A stretch of DNA of 38,128 bases from Akkermansia muciniphila. GTDB taxonomy: Bacteria; Verrucomicrobiota; Verrucomicrobiia; Limisphaerales; UBA9464. Position 1 is the stretch's first letter. Every line of letters starts with the position of its first letter. The translations under genes and the position numbers were made by a program. This document shows, in pieces, positions 18,304 to 27,749 of the stretch. The DNA is taken from NCBI GenBank assembly GCA_945900455.1, contig CAMDJH010000024.1, positions 1-38,128 of the forward strand, read 5' to 3'. The notes beneath the pieces were generated by a model. The model did not search any database. It was not told where the DNA came from and worked only from the letters and a program-made list of their open reading frames with translations.

Positions 18304-21300
18304 ATGCACTTGCGATTCTCTTTTACAAATCTGCAGCGTGCAATTCGACTCATCCTGGCCTTCGGGTTGGCCCTCTTCGTCCCGAGCGAACTCGTCGGTC
18401 AACCCTTTCGTATCCAGTCCATCCGCTTTGACCCGCAGGGCGCAATCGTTCTCCAGTATGAATCGGATCCCGCCAGTGAGTTTGTCCTGTCGCGCGGTGA
18501 CACCTTCACAACGATCAAGACACCCCTGGCCACGCAATCCGGGCAGGCGGGCCTAGGGGAATTTCGTGTCAGCGTAACGCCCCAAAGCAAGGCCAGCTTT
18601 TACCGTATTCAACGTCAGCCCCTGATCACGTCGGTCCGCGAATCCTCGCCGAGTTCGGGGGAATCGGGAGTCTCCGTCACCCGTGAAACCATCCTGCGCT
18701 TCACGCGTCCCTTGGCGGGAAACACCGTTCTCACCCTCGACACCTTGCATGCGGAGTTTGGCGGACGCCGGTTGCTGGCGCGCACGGAGCTTTCCACGGA
18801 CCGCAAAACAGCGACGCTGTTTTATCTAGAGAACCTACCCGGCAACGCGCGCATTCGAGTCACCCTGAACGGCAGTGCATTGCTCGACGAATCTGGCAAG
18901 GCCGTCGATGCCGACGGTGATGGTCAGCCCGGTGGGATTCTTCGGATTGAGTTCGACACGTTGAGTCTTACGCCGGTTGCCGGCACGGCCGTGATCGGGC
19001 GCGTGTTCGCCTCGGAACTGGCGGCGAGTGCCGGCGGCGGCAGCGAGGGAGTCAATCGTCCGCTCGCGGGTGTGACCATCACCGTGGATGGCATGGAGGA
19101 AACGTTGCGCACGACGACCGATGCGATGGGCAATTTCCGATTGCAGCCGGTGCCAGCGGGAGAATTCTTCGTTCACATCGATGGCCGGACCGCTCCAGAA
19201 AGCCATTGGCCAAACGGCACGTATTACCCGTTCGTCGGCAAGGCGTGGACGGCGGCCGCCGGCCAGTTGAACAATCCTGCAGGCGGCACGGGCGAGATTT
19301 ATCTCCCACTCATCCGCGCGGGTACGCTGCAATCCGTCAGCGCCACGCAAGACGCCACCATTTCGTTTCCGCCGGAAGTGCTGCAAAAGAACCCCGATCT
19401 CGCGGGAGTCTCCATCACGGTGCCGTCCAATGCGCTCTTCGGCGACAACGGTGCCCGGGGTGGGAAGGTCGGCATTGCGCCGGTGCCTGCGGATCGCTTA
19501 CCCGGTCCGCTCCCGCCGGGACTCGAATTCCCCCTCGTCATCACCGTGCAGACGGACGGCCCATCGAACTTCGATCGCCCGGTGCCGGTGCGTTTTCCCA
19601 ATCTGCCCGATCCGAAGACGGGCGAGAAACTCGCGCCGGGCGCGAAGTCCGCGCTCTGGAGTTTCAACCATGACACCGGCGACTGGGAAATCGTCGGACC
19701 CATGACCGTGAGCGCCGACGGGAACTTCGTAGAGAGTGATCCAGGATACGGTTTGTTGCAGCCCGGGTGGCATGGCACGCGGCCTGGCTCACCGTCGGGC
19801 AGCGGTCCCAACGAATCAGGGCCGGGCGGCAGTGGTCCCTGCCCCGGTGGCGAGCCCCGGGAGAATTATCCCATTCCAGAAGTGGAGGAGATTGACGCGT
19901 CGCCGTCCGCGGCGCAGTTCCCCACGGCCCGGCTGCAGAACGTGGTGAGGGGCCTTCAGAACGGCTTGTTCATCAAAGATGAGAGTAAACCGAAAAAATT
20001 TCGCATCCGCAATGCCGCCACAAAATCTCCCGGTGACGCGCGTCCTTGCTCGGGCCCGGTCCATGATATTCCGCTCGAAGTCCGGATTGAAATCGAGGGC
20101 AACGACGGCGAGGGCAAGTTTTTTAAGTGGACAGGCCCAAAAAGCTTCAGCCTCGGTCCGGAAAAAGAGCAGGTTCTTGAATACACGATGGAGAAACTCA
20201 ACACGACCTCAAGTCTGCAGGACTCCGAGGAAGACGTGCTTTTTGGGGCCAAGATCACGATTCATATGCAGGGCAAAGACCGAAAAATGGGGAAACTTGA
20301 GTTTTATCTATATCGCTTTTTCGATACCTCCGACGACAAACATGACGACGGCGTGATCGCATTTCCAGACGTAGCGGTCGGTCACGAGCGCGCACGCAAG
20401 ATCGTCGGACGCTTTCCCAAAGTCGCCAGTCCACGATTAACAGGTGAGGGCTCCGCGCACTTCTCCGGTGAAGGGCCATTTAGCGGCGGGCCAAAAGAGG
20501 TCACTCTGAAGTTCATTCCCATAGCCGCGAATCCTCTCGATACTCCCGTTTGGGAGTCGGAGCTGACCTTGGAGACGCCCGAACGCCAGCCGCTGAATCC
20601 GAAGCTGAAGTTGCGCGGGACGGGTCTGACGCAACGGTGGAGACTGGACCGAGGCGGTTTTGATCAGGTTTTGGGGGATTTGCTCGCCACAGGAAGTCTC
20701 TCCCCGGCGAATACGGCGGTCGTTAACTCGACGCAAAAGCGCGACGCCATGTTCGGGGCGATGCGAGGCGAGATCTCAGGGCGCCTCGCTCGTTTCGGCG
20801 ACGCCGTGCTTTACGACGACGCGGTCACGTCGGCCGAGGGCCTGCGGATGTCCTTTGCCCCGAAATACGACCTCAATGCTTTCCTACCGTATCTCCAAGC
20901 CGCTTGGAGAGGCTACCTTTCTGGGCGTCAAAGCTCACCCGGCTGGCTGAAGCCGTTTATGCCCGATATTCCCAAAATTGGGGAGGGAGACTTCCCCAAC
21001 CCAGGGTCCACGGTGGCTTACACTTATAACCAAGCGGAAGACGGCGCTCGTGAGGCATCCAAGACGGATTTGCTGGCACGACGCGGCGAGTTTAACCCTC
21101 GCGAAGCGCACTATCGGTTGTCCAAAATGCTCAACGAAACTCCCGGCCACGACATCGTGGCGTTCCTGGGCGTCATATTTAAAGTTTTCACCTTTGCCTC
21201 ACCTGAAGAGGTCGGACGGTACGTCGGCGCGCTGTTGGCGCACGAATTTGCGCACGCGGTCGGCGTTCATCACCTCGGCACACTCAATGAGTTGATGAAT

Positions 21301-24300
21301 CCCATCGTCAATAATGGCGCGGACATCTGCCAATTTCGCAAGAGCGAATTGGTCGCGCGGGCCGGTCTGGGACTCGACTTGGATCCAGTCCAATCCGAGG
21401 CAGCCATCTCCGTCCTGGTCGAGGAAGACCTGGGCGCGGACAAGGCGGCCGTTTGCCCCGCGTTCGCCCCGGCTCCTTCACTTCATGAAGCCAGACTGTT
21501 ATCCTCGTCAGGTGATCCCGGCCCGATGGACTTCAGTTTCTCCGTCCCTCTGGAAGCGCCGGTTTTGTGGACGCTGGACTCCGTGACGGAAGAATATGTC
21601 TCGCGGCTCGACTTCGGGGGTGTCCTCGTTGACGGAACCGGTGGGTTTGTAACGAACCGTTGGCTCAGGTTGGTGAATGCCGGTCAGCGGCCGGTAACAT
21701 TGAGACACGTGACACTATCCGGAGCTAACACGGGCTTTTCCGTTCAGGCTCTAAATCTCCCGATGCAGCTTCTGCCAAATGAGGAGGTGTCGGTCGGCAT
21801 TACGTTCGATCCGACAGCAACGGGCCTGGCCGAGACCCAGTTGGTCATCGACAGCGATTCGATCAGCGGTTTGAACGAGATTCGGCTGACCGGCCTTGGG
21901 CTCAGTTTGGAGCCGTCCCTCGACGTGGCGCTCAGTAACAATAACCTGGGCGGCGCGGAAGTGGGCGCAGGCGCGCGCGTGGTGGATGACGTGGTCACCC
22001 TTCACAATTACGGAAGTCAGCCCTTGTACATCGTCGCGGTGGAAATCGTCGACAATCCCGACAATCAATTCGGCACGGACGGCTTGCCCGCGCTACTGGA
22101 CGCCACGCATCCGCTAGTGATCGCTCCCGGCACCACGTTTACCTTCGGCCTTCGTTTTGAGCCGGGCGCAGCGGGCATTCAACGCGCGCGGCTTCAAGTG
22201 GGTTCGGCCGGTCCGAATGGGATCACGCAATCGGTCTCCATCCTGGGCACCGGCCTGGCTCCACTCAACAATGCGCTGGATTATGGAAATGACTTCCTCG
22301 CCATCGCAGCCGTGGACTTTCCAACGGCTGCCCCGATCCGGCTGCGGACCGCGCCCAGCGGTGACTGGGATCGTTTGATGGGTGCCGAGACCCTCATTCG
22401 CTATGTCCTATTCGATCCCGTGAGCGGCTTGGTTCACGAGAATACAATACGGACCCGCCCCAGCGGGTTCGCCACCTACATCCCCACTCCAGGTTTCACC
22501 GCAAGCACCGCGCCGGATACGGACGGCGATGGATTGCCGGATGATGTTGAATTTTCCGTGGGTACCGATCCGTTCCGGACCGACACCGATGGCGATGGTG
22601 TGGATGATTTCGCGGAAGTGATGTCGGGGCACGATCCACTCAACGGAGTCGTAACGGGACCGGGTATTTTGTATTCGCTGCGATTGCCCGGCGACGCTGT
22701 GGACATTTGTGCGCAGGACGACCGTGCGATCGTGGCGTTGGCGGGCGCGGGCGTGGGAATTGTCAACACCTTCGCGGGTTTGCCGCCGACGCTCGTAGCG
22801 TTGATCGACACACCGGGCAGCGCGCGCCGCGTTGCGTGCGCGGGCAACTGGATTGCCGTCGCCGATGACGGTGCGGGACTGGCGATCATTGACTCGACCG
22901 ACGTGGCGAACGCGCGGATCACGCGCCGGATCCCGTTTGGCGTGCGGGCCAACGCCGTGGCGGCCACGGGAAGTTTTGCCTTTGTGGGGTTGGATGATGG
23001 TCGGATCCTGGCTGTGGACATGCCGAGCGGCGTGGTCCTGGGCAGCGTGAATATCGGGGCTGGGTTGCACGATCTCGGCGTCGCGGATGGCGTGCTCTAT
23101 GGAATTTCCCAAGATAACTTGGTCAGCGTTTCCTTGGGCACGGATTTTCTCACACAACTCGGGGCGGCACCGCTCCAGCCCAACACGAAGGCCGATGGCG
23201 TGACGGGTTTCAAACGCCTTTTCGTGGGCGGCGGGCGGGCGTACGCGGTAGCGAATCCCGGCTTTGACGTGTTCGACGTGACCAAGCCTGGGGCGCTGAC
23301 GAAGATCGGCGCTTTGCGTGATCATGGCCCAAATGCCTTCAAGCAAATTGTCCCGAACGGCTCCGGCCTGGGTGTCACCGCCGTCGGGATCAATCCAAAT
23401 CCCAATGACGGAACGCATCACATCTCGCTCTACGATTTGCGTGATCCCGCGAAGACGGATCAGTTCCTCTCCGCTCTTTCCACGCCCGGTGTCGCAAAGG
23501 CCGTGGCCCTGCATCGTGGTCTGGCGTACGTGGCGGATGGCTTCGCGGGTTTGCAGGTGCTGAATTATCTCTCACCCGACACCGCCCGTGTGCCGCCTAC
23601 GGTTTCGATCACGGCCAGCAGCGGAATCACTGCGGAGGAAGGCCAGCTCATCCGAATCAGCGCGAACGCGAGCGATGACGTGCAAGTGCGGAACGTGGAG
23701 TTCTACCTCGATGGCCAACGCATCGGCGACGACGGGAGCTTTCCGTACGAAGCGGTGTTCACCGCGCCGCGCCTCAGTGCGACGGACTCTGTGGGCATCC
23801 GTGCACGCGCCATGGACACGGGCGGCAATGCCATTTGGACGAGCGATCTGACTCTCCAGATCACGCCGGACACAACGCGTCCGCGCCTCGGCAGCACTGC
23901 GCCCGCCGCGAGCTCCAGCGTGGCGTTTATCCGCGAGTTCGCCGCGTTCTTCAGCGAACCGATGAATCCCGTGACGCTCACGGCCTCGACGATTTCTGTT
24001 TGGTCCAATGGACCGGATGGTGTGGCGGGCAATGCCGACGACAACGCCATCGCCAGCGGCAGCGTGACGTATGACGCGACCGCCAACGCCGCCCGACTGG
24101 AATTCCCGGCCGACTTACCGCCGGGCGATTATCGCTTCGTCGTCGATGCGACCGTGGCAGATCGCGCGGGTAACACGCTCGGCACGGCCCAAACCGTTCC
24201 GTTCTTCGTGGGTCTCGGACTGACGGGGGATTATTATCCGTCACGTGACTTTACCGGTCTGCGTTTCACGCAACTCGATCCGACAATCAATTTCACCCGG

Positions 24301-26856
24301 CCCGCCGCCACCGCATTGTCCGTACGCTGGCGGGGCCGCGTCGTCACACCGATACAGGGCGCGTACGTATTCGCTTTGCAATCGGCGGGTCGTGCACGGT
24401 TGTGGGTGGATCGCAGCCTCGTGATCGAAAATTGGGCGGATCATGGGACCCAAGAAGATGCGGGAACCAACACGCTGACGGCAGGCAACCATGAAGTTCA
24501 AGTCGAGTTCACCACGCCCGCATCCGGTCCGGCGGAAATGAAATTGAGTTGGTCCGGCCCAGGCATTACTAAAGAAGTTCTGCCAGCGGCGAGCGTCCGC
24601 CCTTACTTGGATACCGTCGCACCGTATCTGCTCTTACCGGCGGTCGAGCCGTCGTTTCGCCATGTGCGGGTGCGATTTTCCGAAGCGATGGATGAAGTCA
24701 GCGTCGAGGACCCGACGAACTATATCGTGAGTGAGGGTGTGCGGGTTTTGGATGCGGTACTTCAGCCGGGTGAGACGGAAGTGCTGCTCACCACGACGCG
24801 CTTAGCGGAAGGCGCGGCCTACACGTTGACGGTTGCCGGGGTGCGCGATGCTTCCGCGCAGCGTAACTCGATCGCCTCGGGCAGCTCGGTCAAGTTCTAC
24901 AGCCTGGACACCGGCCCAGGCTGGCTGCGACGCGAGGTCTATTTGGGTGCGGGTGGCGCGGGCAATTCATCCCTGGCGGATTTCCTGACGGACCCACGCT
25001 ATCCCATGCGACCGGAGATGGTAGACTTTGTCCCCGCCGCCGAAGCGCCGCCCGAAGCCGTGCGCACATTCTTCAATGCGTACTTTGGATCGGGCCAGCG
25101 GTTCACGGGTTGGATCGTGCCGCCCGTGACGGGCGAGTTTCAGTTCTGGGTGTCGGCGAGCAAGGAGAGCGATCTCCGCCTGAGCACGGACGATTCACAG
25201 TCTGGCTTGCGGGTGGTGTCACAAACACGAGGCTCCATCTCGCAATACCTTTGGGAAAATACTCTCGGGCAAAACGTGATTCGCCTGGAGGGAGGCAAGC
25301 GATACTTCGTCGAAGGGCGTCACAAGTTCTTTGGCTCGGATGAGCGCTACGCGATCGGTTGGACCGGTTTTGGGCGCGACAATATTGTGATCGAAGGGGA
25401 GGACTACGATTACGGCGGCGGCAAACACGTCCCCGAAGCCAACACGATGCCTTACTTCGGCGGAGCGTATAGCAATCTGGCAGGAATTCGCGGAATTGAT
25501 TTCGGCGCGCGCGGCATTCCCGATCCAACCGCCAGCTACCGTCCCTTCCGCGGGTTGTTATACGGTGCCACCGTAGACGATGCCTTCCGTGGCACATGGT
25601 CGATGACGAATGACTTCGCTGCTGGATCGCTCAATGGGACCGTTGAATGGCGCAATTATACCCGCGACATTGCCCCCGGCCGCTACCGGATCTTCGCGCG
25701 GCTGAATGCGTCACCGGATCTGCCAACCAAACTCGTGATGCATCAGATCACGGCGGGGATGGGCACGAGTAACCAAACCGTGGTAAAACTGGGTGAGTTT
25801 ATTCTGCCGCGAGTCTTTGGGAGTGGGGGTTGGAGAATGGCTCCTCTACTCATCGCCTCGAATCAGCCCGTTGTGCTCGATCTCGCAGGCGTGAATACGT
25901 TTCGTGTCAGCGGAGGAGACGGGTTGTTTGTGGCGCAGGGATTAAACTTTCTGGCGTTCGTCCCGGAATCCGCGGTGTCGGGAGGGCTGACCTTTTGGGA
26001 CTCGCCGGACCGCAGCTCTGCCGGCGCGATCCCGCGGGATTTCCTCGCCACCTACCGCGAGGCGGATGGTGCCGGACTGCTCCAATGGGACGTATTCACG
26101 TTCGCCAGCCCACCGGGTTCCCTAACTAACCTCACCCAGAGTTCCAAGTACCCGAATGCACCCGACAAATCCACGCTCTGGACCATTCCCGAAGTGGTGA
26201 ATGCGTTTGATCGATTTGGAGAGCGTCTCACGGGCTGTGTGGTTCCGCCGCGTACGGGAGACTACACGTTCCATTTTGCTTCGGACGATCGAGGCGCGCT
26301 CTACCTCAGCACCGACGATTCTCCAGCGAATGCGGTGCCGATCGCTTCGGAGCCTATCTGGAGCTATTACCGCGACTGGAGCGGACTCGAACGTAGAAAC
26401 CCGAATGCGCCGGAAAATCGGTCCGCGCCCATTCGCCTCGAAGCCGGGCGGCGCTATTGGTACGAGGCTCTTGCGGTGGATGCTGGCTTTGGCGATTTCA
26501 TTGGATTCCAATGGCAGGTACCCGGTGAACTTCAGCCTGGGCGTGAGTGGGAGCCGCCTCGTGCCGGCCTGATCTCGCTCGCGGGTGGCCCGGTGCCTTT
26601 GGCGATTGTCGTGCCGCCGGCTGACGCGAACTCGAAGGCAGGTGCGACCGCCGTTTTCAGAGTGCAGGTACGTGCCTTGCCTCCGTTGAAGTATCAGTGG
26701 CTCAAGAACGGCGGAGTCATTCCCGGTGCGACGGCATCCCGATACACAAACTCGATCTCGGTGTTAACGGATAACGGAGCCAAATTCTCCGTTCGCGTGG
26801 ACAGCTTGAACGAATCGGTCACAAGCACCCCAGCAACGCTAACCATCACACCCTGA
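18304..26856 (+). CDS. Giant secreted multidomain protein with matrixin-like metalloprotease domain, 2850 aa
   Basis: ATG 18304 gives a signal peptide (RAIRLILAFGLALFVPSELVGQ). The order is: YR-ending module (34-105); SbsA-type Ig (108-215); carboxypeptidase-regulatory-like domain (222-300); Gly/Ser/Pro linker (about 489-526); Hydin-like domain; protease domain (about 780-1059) with HEFAHAVGVHH at 980-990 and Met-turn ELMNP (Met998); two choice-of-anchor-D domains (1103-1320); TSP3-like calcium repeats DTDGDGLPDD and DTDGDGVDD (about 1405-1440); LVIVD-like propeller (1450-1760); Ig (1763-1853); SbsA-type Ig; PA14 (1973-2100); Ig; PA14 (2208-2373); a CBM6-like EGEDYDYGGG region (2362-2560); PA14 (2584-2742); C-terminal Ig. 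HExxHxxGxxH with Met 8 residues later fits matrixin/metzincin enzymes. Likely an extracellular or cell-surface hydrolase or adhesin. Confidence 0.88.
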   Translation: MHLRFSFTNLQRAIRLILAFGLALFVPSELVGQPFRIQSIRFDPQGAIVLQYESDPASEFVLSRGDTFTTIKTPLATQSGQAGLGEFRVSVTPQSKASFYRIQRQPLITSVRESSPSSGESGVSVTRETILRFTRPLAGNTVLTLDTLHAEFGGRRLLARTELSTDRKTATLFYLENLPGNARIRVTLNGSALLDESGKAVDADGDGQPGGILRIEFDTLSLTPVAGTAVIGRVFASELAASAGGGSEGVNRPLAGVTITVDGMEETLRTTTDAMGNFRLQPVPAGEFFVHIDGRTAPESHWPNGTYYPFVGKAWTAAAGQLNNPAGGTGEIYLPLIRAGTLQSVSATQDATISFPPEVLQKNPDLAGVSITVPSNALFGDNGARGGKVGIAPVPADRLPGPLPPGLEFPLVITVQTDGPSNFDRPVPVRFPNLPDPKTGEKLAPGAKSALWSFNHDTGDWEIVGPMTVSADGNFVESDPGYGLLQPGWHGTRPGSPSGSGPNESGPGGSGPCPGGEPRENYPIPEVEEIDASPSAAQFPTARLQNVVRGLQNGLFIKDESKPKKFRIRNAATKSPGDARPCSGPVHDIPLEVRIEIEGNDGEGKFFKWTGPKSFSLGPEKEQVLEYTMEKLNTTSSLQDSEEDVLFGAKITIHMQGKDRKMGKLEFYLYRFFDTSDDKHDDGVIAFPDVAVGHERARKIVGRFPKVASPRLTGEGSAHFSGEGPFSGGPKEVTLKFIPIAANPLDTPVWESELTLETPERQPLNPKLKLRGTGLTQRWRLDRGGFDQVLGDLLATGSLSPANTAVVNSTQKRDAMFGAMRGEISGRLARFGDAVLYDDAVTSAEGLRMSFAPKYDLNAFLPYLQAAWRGYLSGRQSSPGWLKPFMPDIPKIGEGDFPNPGSTVAYTYNQAEDGAREASKTDLLARRGEFNPREAHYRLSKMLNETPGHDIVAFLGVIFKVFTFASPEEVGRYVGALLAHEFAHAVGVHHLGTLNELMNPIVNNGADICQFRKSELVARAGLGLDLDPVQSEAAISVLVEEDLGADKAAVCPAFAPAPSLHEARLLSSSGDPGPMDFSFSVPLEAPVLWTLDSVTEEYVSRLDFGGVLVDGTGGFVTNRWLRLVNAGQRPVTLRHVTLSGANTGFSVQALNLPMQLLPNEEVSVGITFDPTATGLAETQLVIDSDSISGLNEIRLTGLGLSLEPSLDVALSNNNLGGAEVGAGARVVDDVVTLHNYGSQPLYIVAVEIVDNPDNQFGTDGLPALLDATHPLVIAPGTTFTFGLRFEPGAAGIQRARLQVGSAGPNGITQSVSILGTGLAPLNNALDYGNDFLAIAAVDFPTAAPIRLRTAPSGDWDRLMGAETLIRYVLFDPVSGLVHENTIRTRPSGFATYIPTPGFTASTAPDTDGDGLPDDVEFSVGTDPFRTDTDGDGVDDFAEVMSGHDPLNGVVTGPGILYSLRLPGDAVDICAQDDRAIVALAGAGVGIVNTFAGLPPTLVALIDTPGSARRVACAGNWIAVADDGAGLAIIDSTDVANARITRRIPFGVRANAVAATGSFAFVGLDDGRILAVDMPSGVVLGSVNIGAGLHDLGVADGVLYGISQDNLVSVSLGTDFLTQLGAAPLQPNTKADGVTGFKRLFVGGGRAYAVANPGFDVFDVTKPGALTKIGALRDHGPNAFKQIVPNGSGLGVTAVGINPNPNDGTHHISLYDLRDPAKTDQFLSALSTPGVAKAVALHRGLAYVADGFAGLQVLNYLSPDTARVPPTVSITASSGITAEEGQLIRISANASDDVQVRNVEFYLDGQRIGDDGSFPYEAVFTAPRLSATDSVGIRARAMDTGGNAIWTSDLTLQITPDTTRPRLGSTAPAASSSVAFIREFAAFFSEPMNPVTLTASTISVWSNGPDGVAGNADDNAIASGSVTYDATANAARLEFPADLPPGDYRFVVDATVADRAGNTLGTAQTVPFFVGLGLTGDYYPSRDFTGLRFTQLDPTINFTRPAATALSVRWRGRVVTPIQGAYVFALQSAGRARLWVDRSLVIENWADHGTQEDAGTNTLTAGNHEVQVEFTTPASGPAEMKLSWSGPGITKEVLPAASVRPYLDTVAPYLLLPAVEPSFRHVRVRFSEAMDEVSVEDPTNYIVSEGVRVLDAVLQPGETEVLLTTTRLAEGAAYTLTVAGVRDASAQRNSIASGSSVKFYSLDTGPGWLRREVYLGAGGAGNSSLADFLTDPRYPMRPEMVDFVPAAEAPPEAVRTFFNAYFGSGQRFTGWIVPPVTGEFQFWVSASKESDLRLSTDDSQSGLRVVSQTRGSISQYLWENTLGQNVIRLEGGKRYFVEGRHKFFGSDERYAIGWTGFGRDNIVIEGEDYDYGGGKHVPEANTMPYFGGAYSNLAGIRGIDFGARGIPDPTASYRPFRGLLYGATVDDAFRGTWSMTNDFAAGSLNGTVEWRNYTRDIAPGRYRIFARLNASPDLPTKLVMHQITAGMGTSNQTVVKLGEFILPRVFGSGGWRMAPLLIASNQPVVLDLAGVNTFRVSGGDGLFVAQGLNFLAFVPESAVSGGLTFWDSPDRSSAGAIPRDFLATYREADGAGLLQWDVFTFASPPGSLTNLTQSSKYPNAPDKSTLWTIPEVVNAFDRFGERLTGCVVPPRTGDYTFHFASDDRGALYLSTDDSPANAVPIASEPIWSYYRDWSGLERRNPNAPENRSAPIRLEAGRRYWYEALAVDAGFGDFIGFQWQVPGELQPGREWEPPRAGLISLAGGPVPLAIVVPPADANSKAGATAVFRVQVRALPPLKYQWLKNGGVIPGATASRYTNSISVLTDNGAKFSVRVDSLNESVTSTPATLTITP

Positions 26857-26871
26857 ACGCAGCGGTGCGTT
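26856..26871. terminator. Hairpin between convergent genes
   Basis: AACGCA-GCGG-TGCGTT is a perfect 6-bp stem with a 4-nt loop. It overlaps the last base of the giant gene's stop and ends 5 nt before the stop of the convergent SMP-30 gene. It has no T-tract. A bidirectional termination role is inferred from position. Confidence 0.4.
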
Positions 26872-26875
26872 GGGA

Positions 26876-27745
26876 CTATCCGGCGAACACATTGACGCTG
26901 CGTCCGACCACCCCCGCATTCACAACGAATAGGCCGCCCGCCTCCGGTTGCGCTTGACGAGTGGTCGCATCGACATCACGGCTCGCGGTCGTGATAAAAA
27001 GTTCGTCCAGACGATCACCGCCAAAGCAACAGGAAGTCACATCCCGAACTGGAACTTTTACTTTTGCCACGCGTTCGCCGGAGCGGGGATCATGGCACGC
27101 AACACACCATCCGCCCCAAATCGCGATCCATAGATTGTCATCCTCATCAGCGCACATACCGTCGGGATACCCCTCAGTAAGGGTGATGACGGTTCGCCGG
27201 TTTGAAATCCGGCCTTGCTCCGGATCAAAATCGAACGCGTCGACTTTCTTTGTCGGAGAGTCCACATAATACATCGTTCGGCCATCTCCAGACCACGCTA
27301 TACCGTTTGAAACGCTGATATTTTCGACCCATCGGCGAATGCTCCATTCCGTGTCCACGCTGTAAAGCGCACCCTGCCCCGCCTGTTCGCTGATCGCCAT
27401 GGTTCCTGCCCACAGCCGGCCCTGAGGATCGCATTTAGCATCGTTGAACCGGTTGCCGGGCTTGTCGGACTCAGGATTCATGATCGGAGTGAAAGCCCCG
27501 GTTCCTGCATCAAATCTTCCAATCCCATCCTCAGTTCCCGCGATGAAGTCCCCACGAGCCGACGGCACAACAAATCCGACGCGGCTTGGCAGAAGCCACT
27601 TGTAATCCGCTCGCGTGGACGGGTCGAAGCGATGGAATTCACAACGTTCGATGTCGACCCACCAGACGTAGCCGGCATGCCATACCGGGCCTTCACCCAA
27701 GACTGCACCCCCTGGGTGGATACATTCGGCGCGAAGCGTTTTCAT
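26876..27745 (-). CDS. SMP-30/gluconolactonase/LRE family protein
   Basis: A six-bladed-propeller metal-dependent lactonase-type protein of 289 residues from ATG 27745. The metal-site residues of the family appear in order: E18 (LGEGPVW), N101 region (GNRFNDAKCDPQG), N147 (SVSNGIAWSGDG) and D195 (PDGMCADEDDNLWIA). Family members hydrolyse sugar lactones such as gluconolactone or related esters; the substrate here is unknown. No signal peptide is visible, so it is probably cytoplasmic. It starts 4 nt after the stop of the esterase-like gene, indicating a coupled two-gene unit. It is convergent with the giant secreted gene. Confidence 0.92.
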   Translation of the reverse strand: MKTLRAECIHPGGAVLGEGPVWHAGYVWWVDIERCEFHRFDPSTRADYKWLLPSRVGFVVPSARGDFIAGTEDGIGRFDAGTGAFTPIMNPESDKPGNRFNDAKCDPQGRLWAGTMAISEQAGQGALYSVDTEWSIRRWVENISVSNGIAWSGDGRTMYYVDSPTKKVDAFDFDPEQGRISNRRTVITLTEGYPDGMCADEDDNLWIAIWGGWCVACHDPRSGERVAKVKVPVRDVTSCCFGGDRLDELFITTASRDVDATTRQAQPEAGGLFVVNAGVVGRSVNVFAG

Positions 27746-27749
27746 TGGC

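Noticed and set aside
22408..23514. 368-aa minus-strand frame
   Set aside because: Mirror of the propeller region of the 2850-aa protein; no domain signal.
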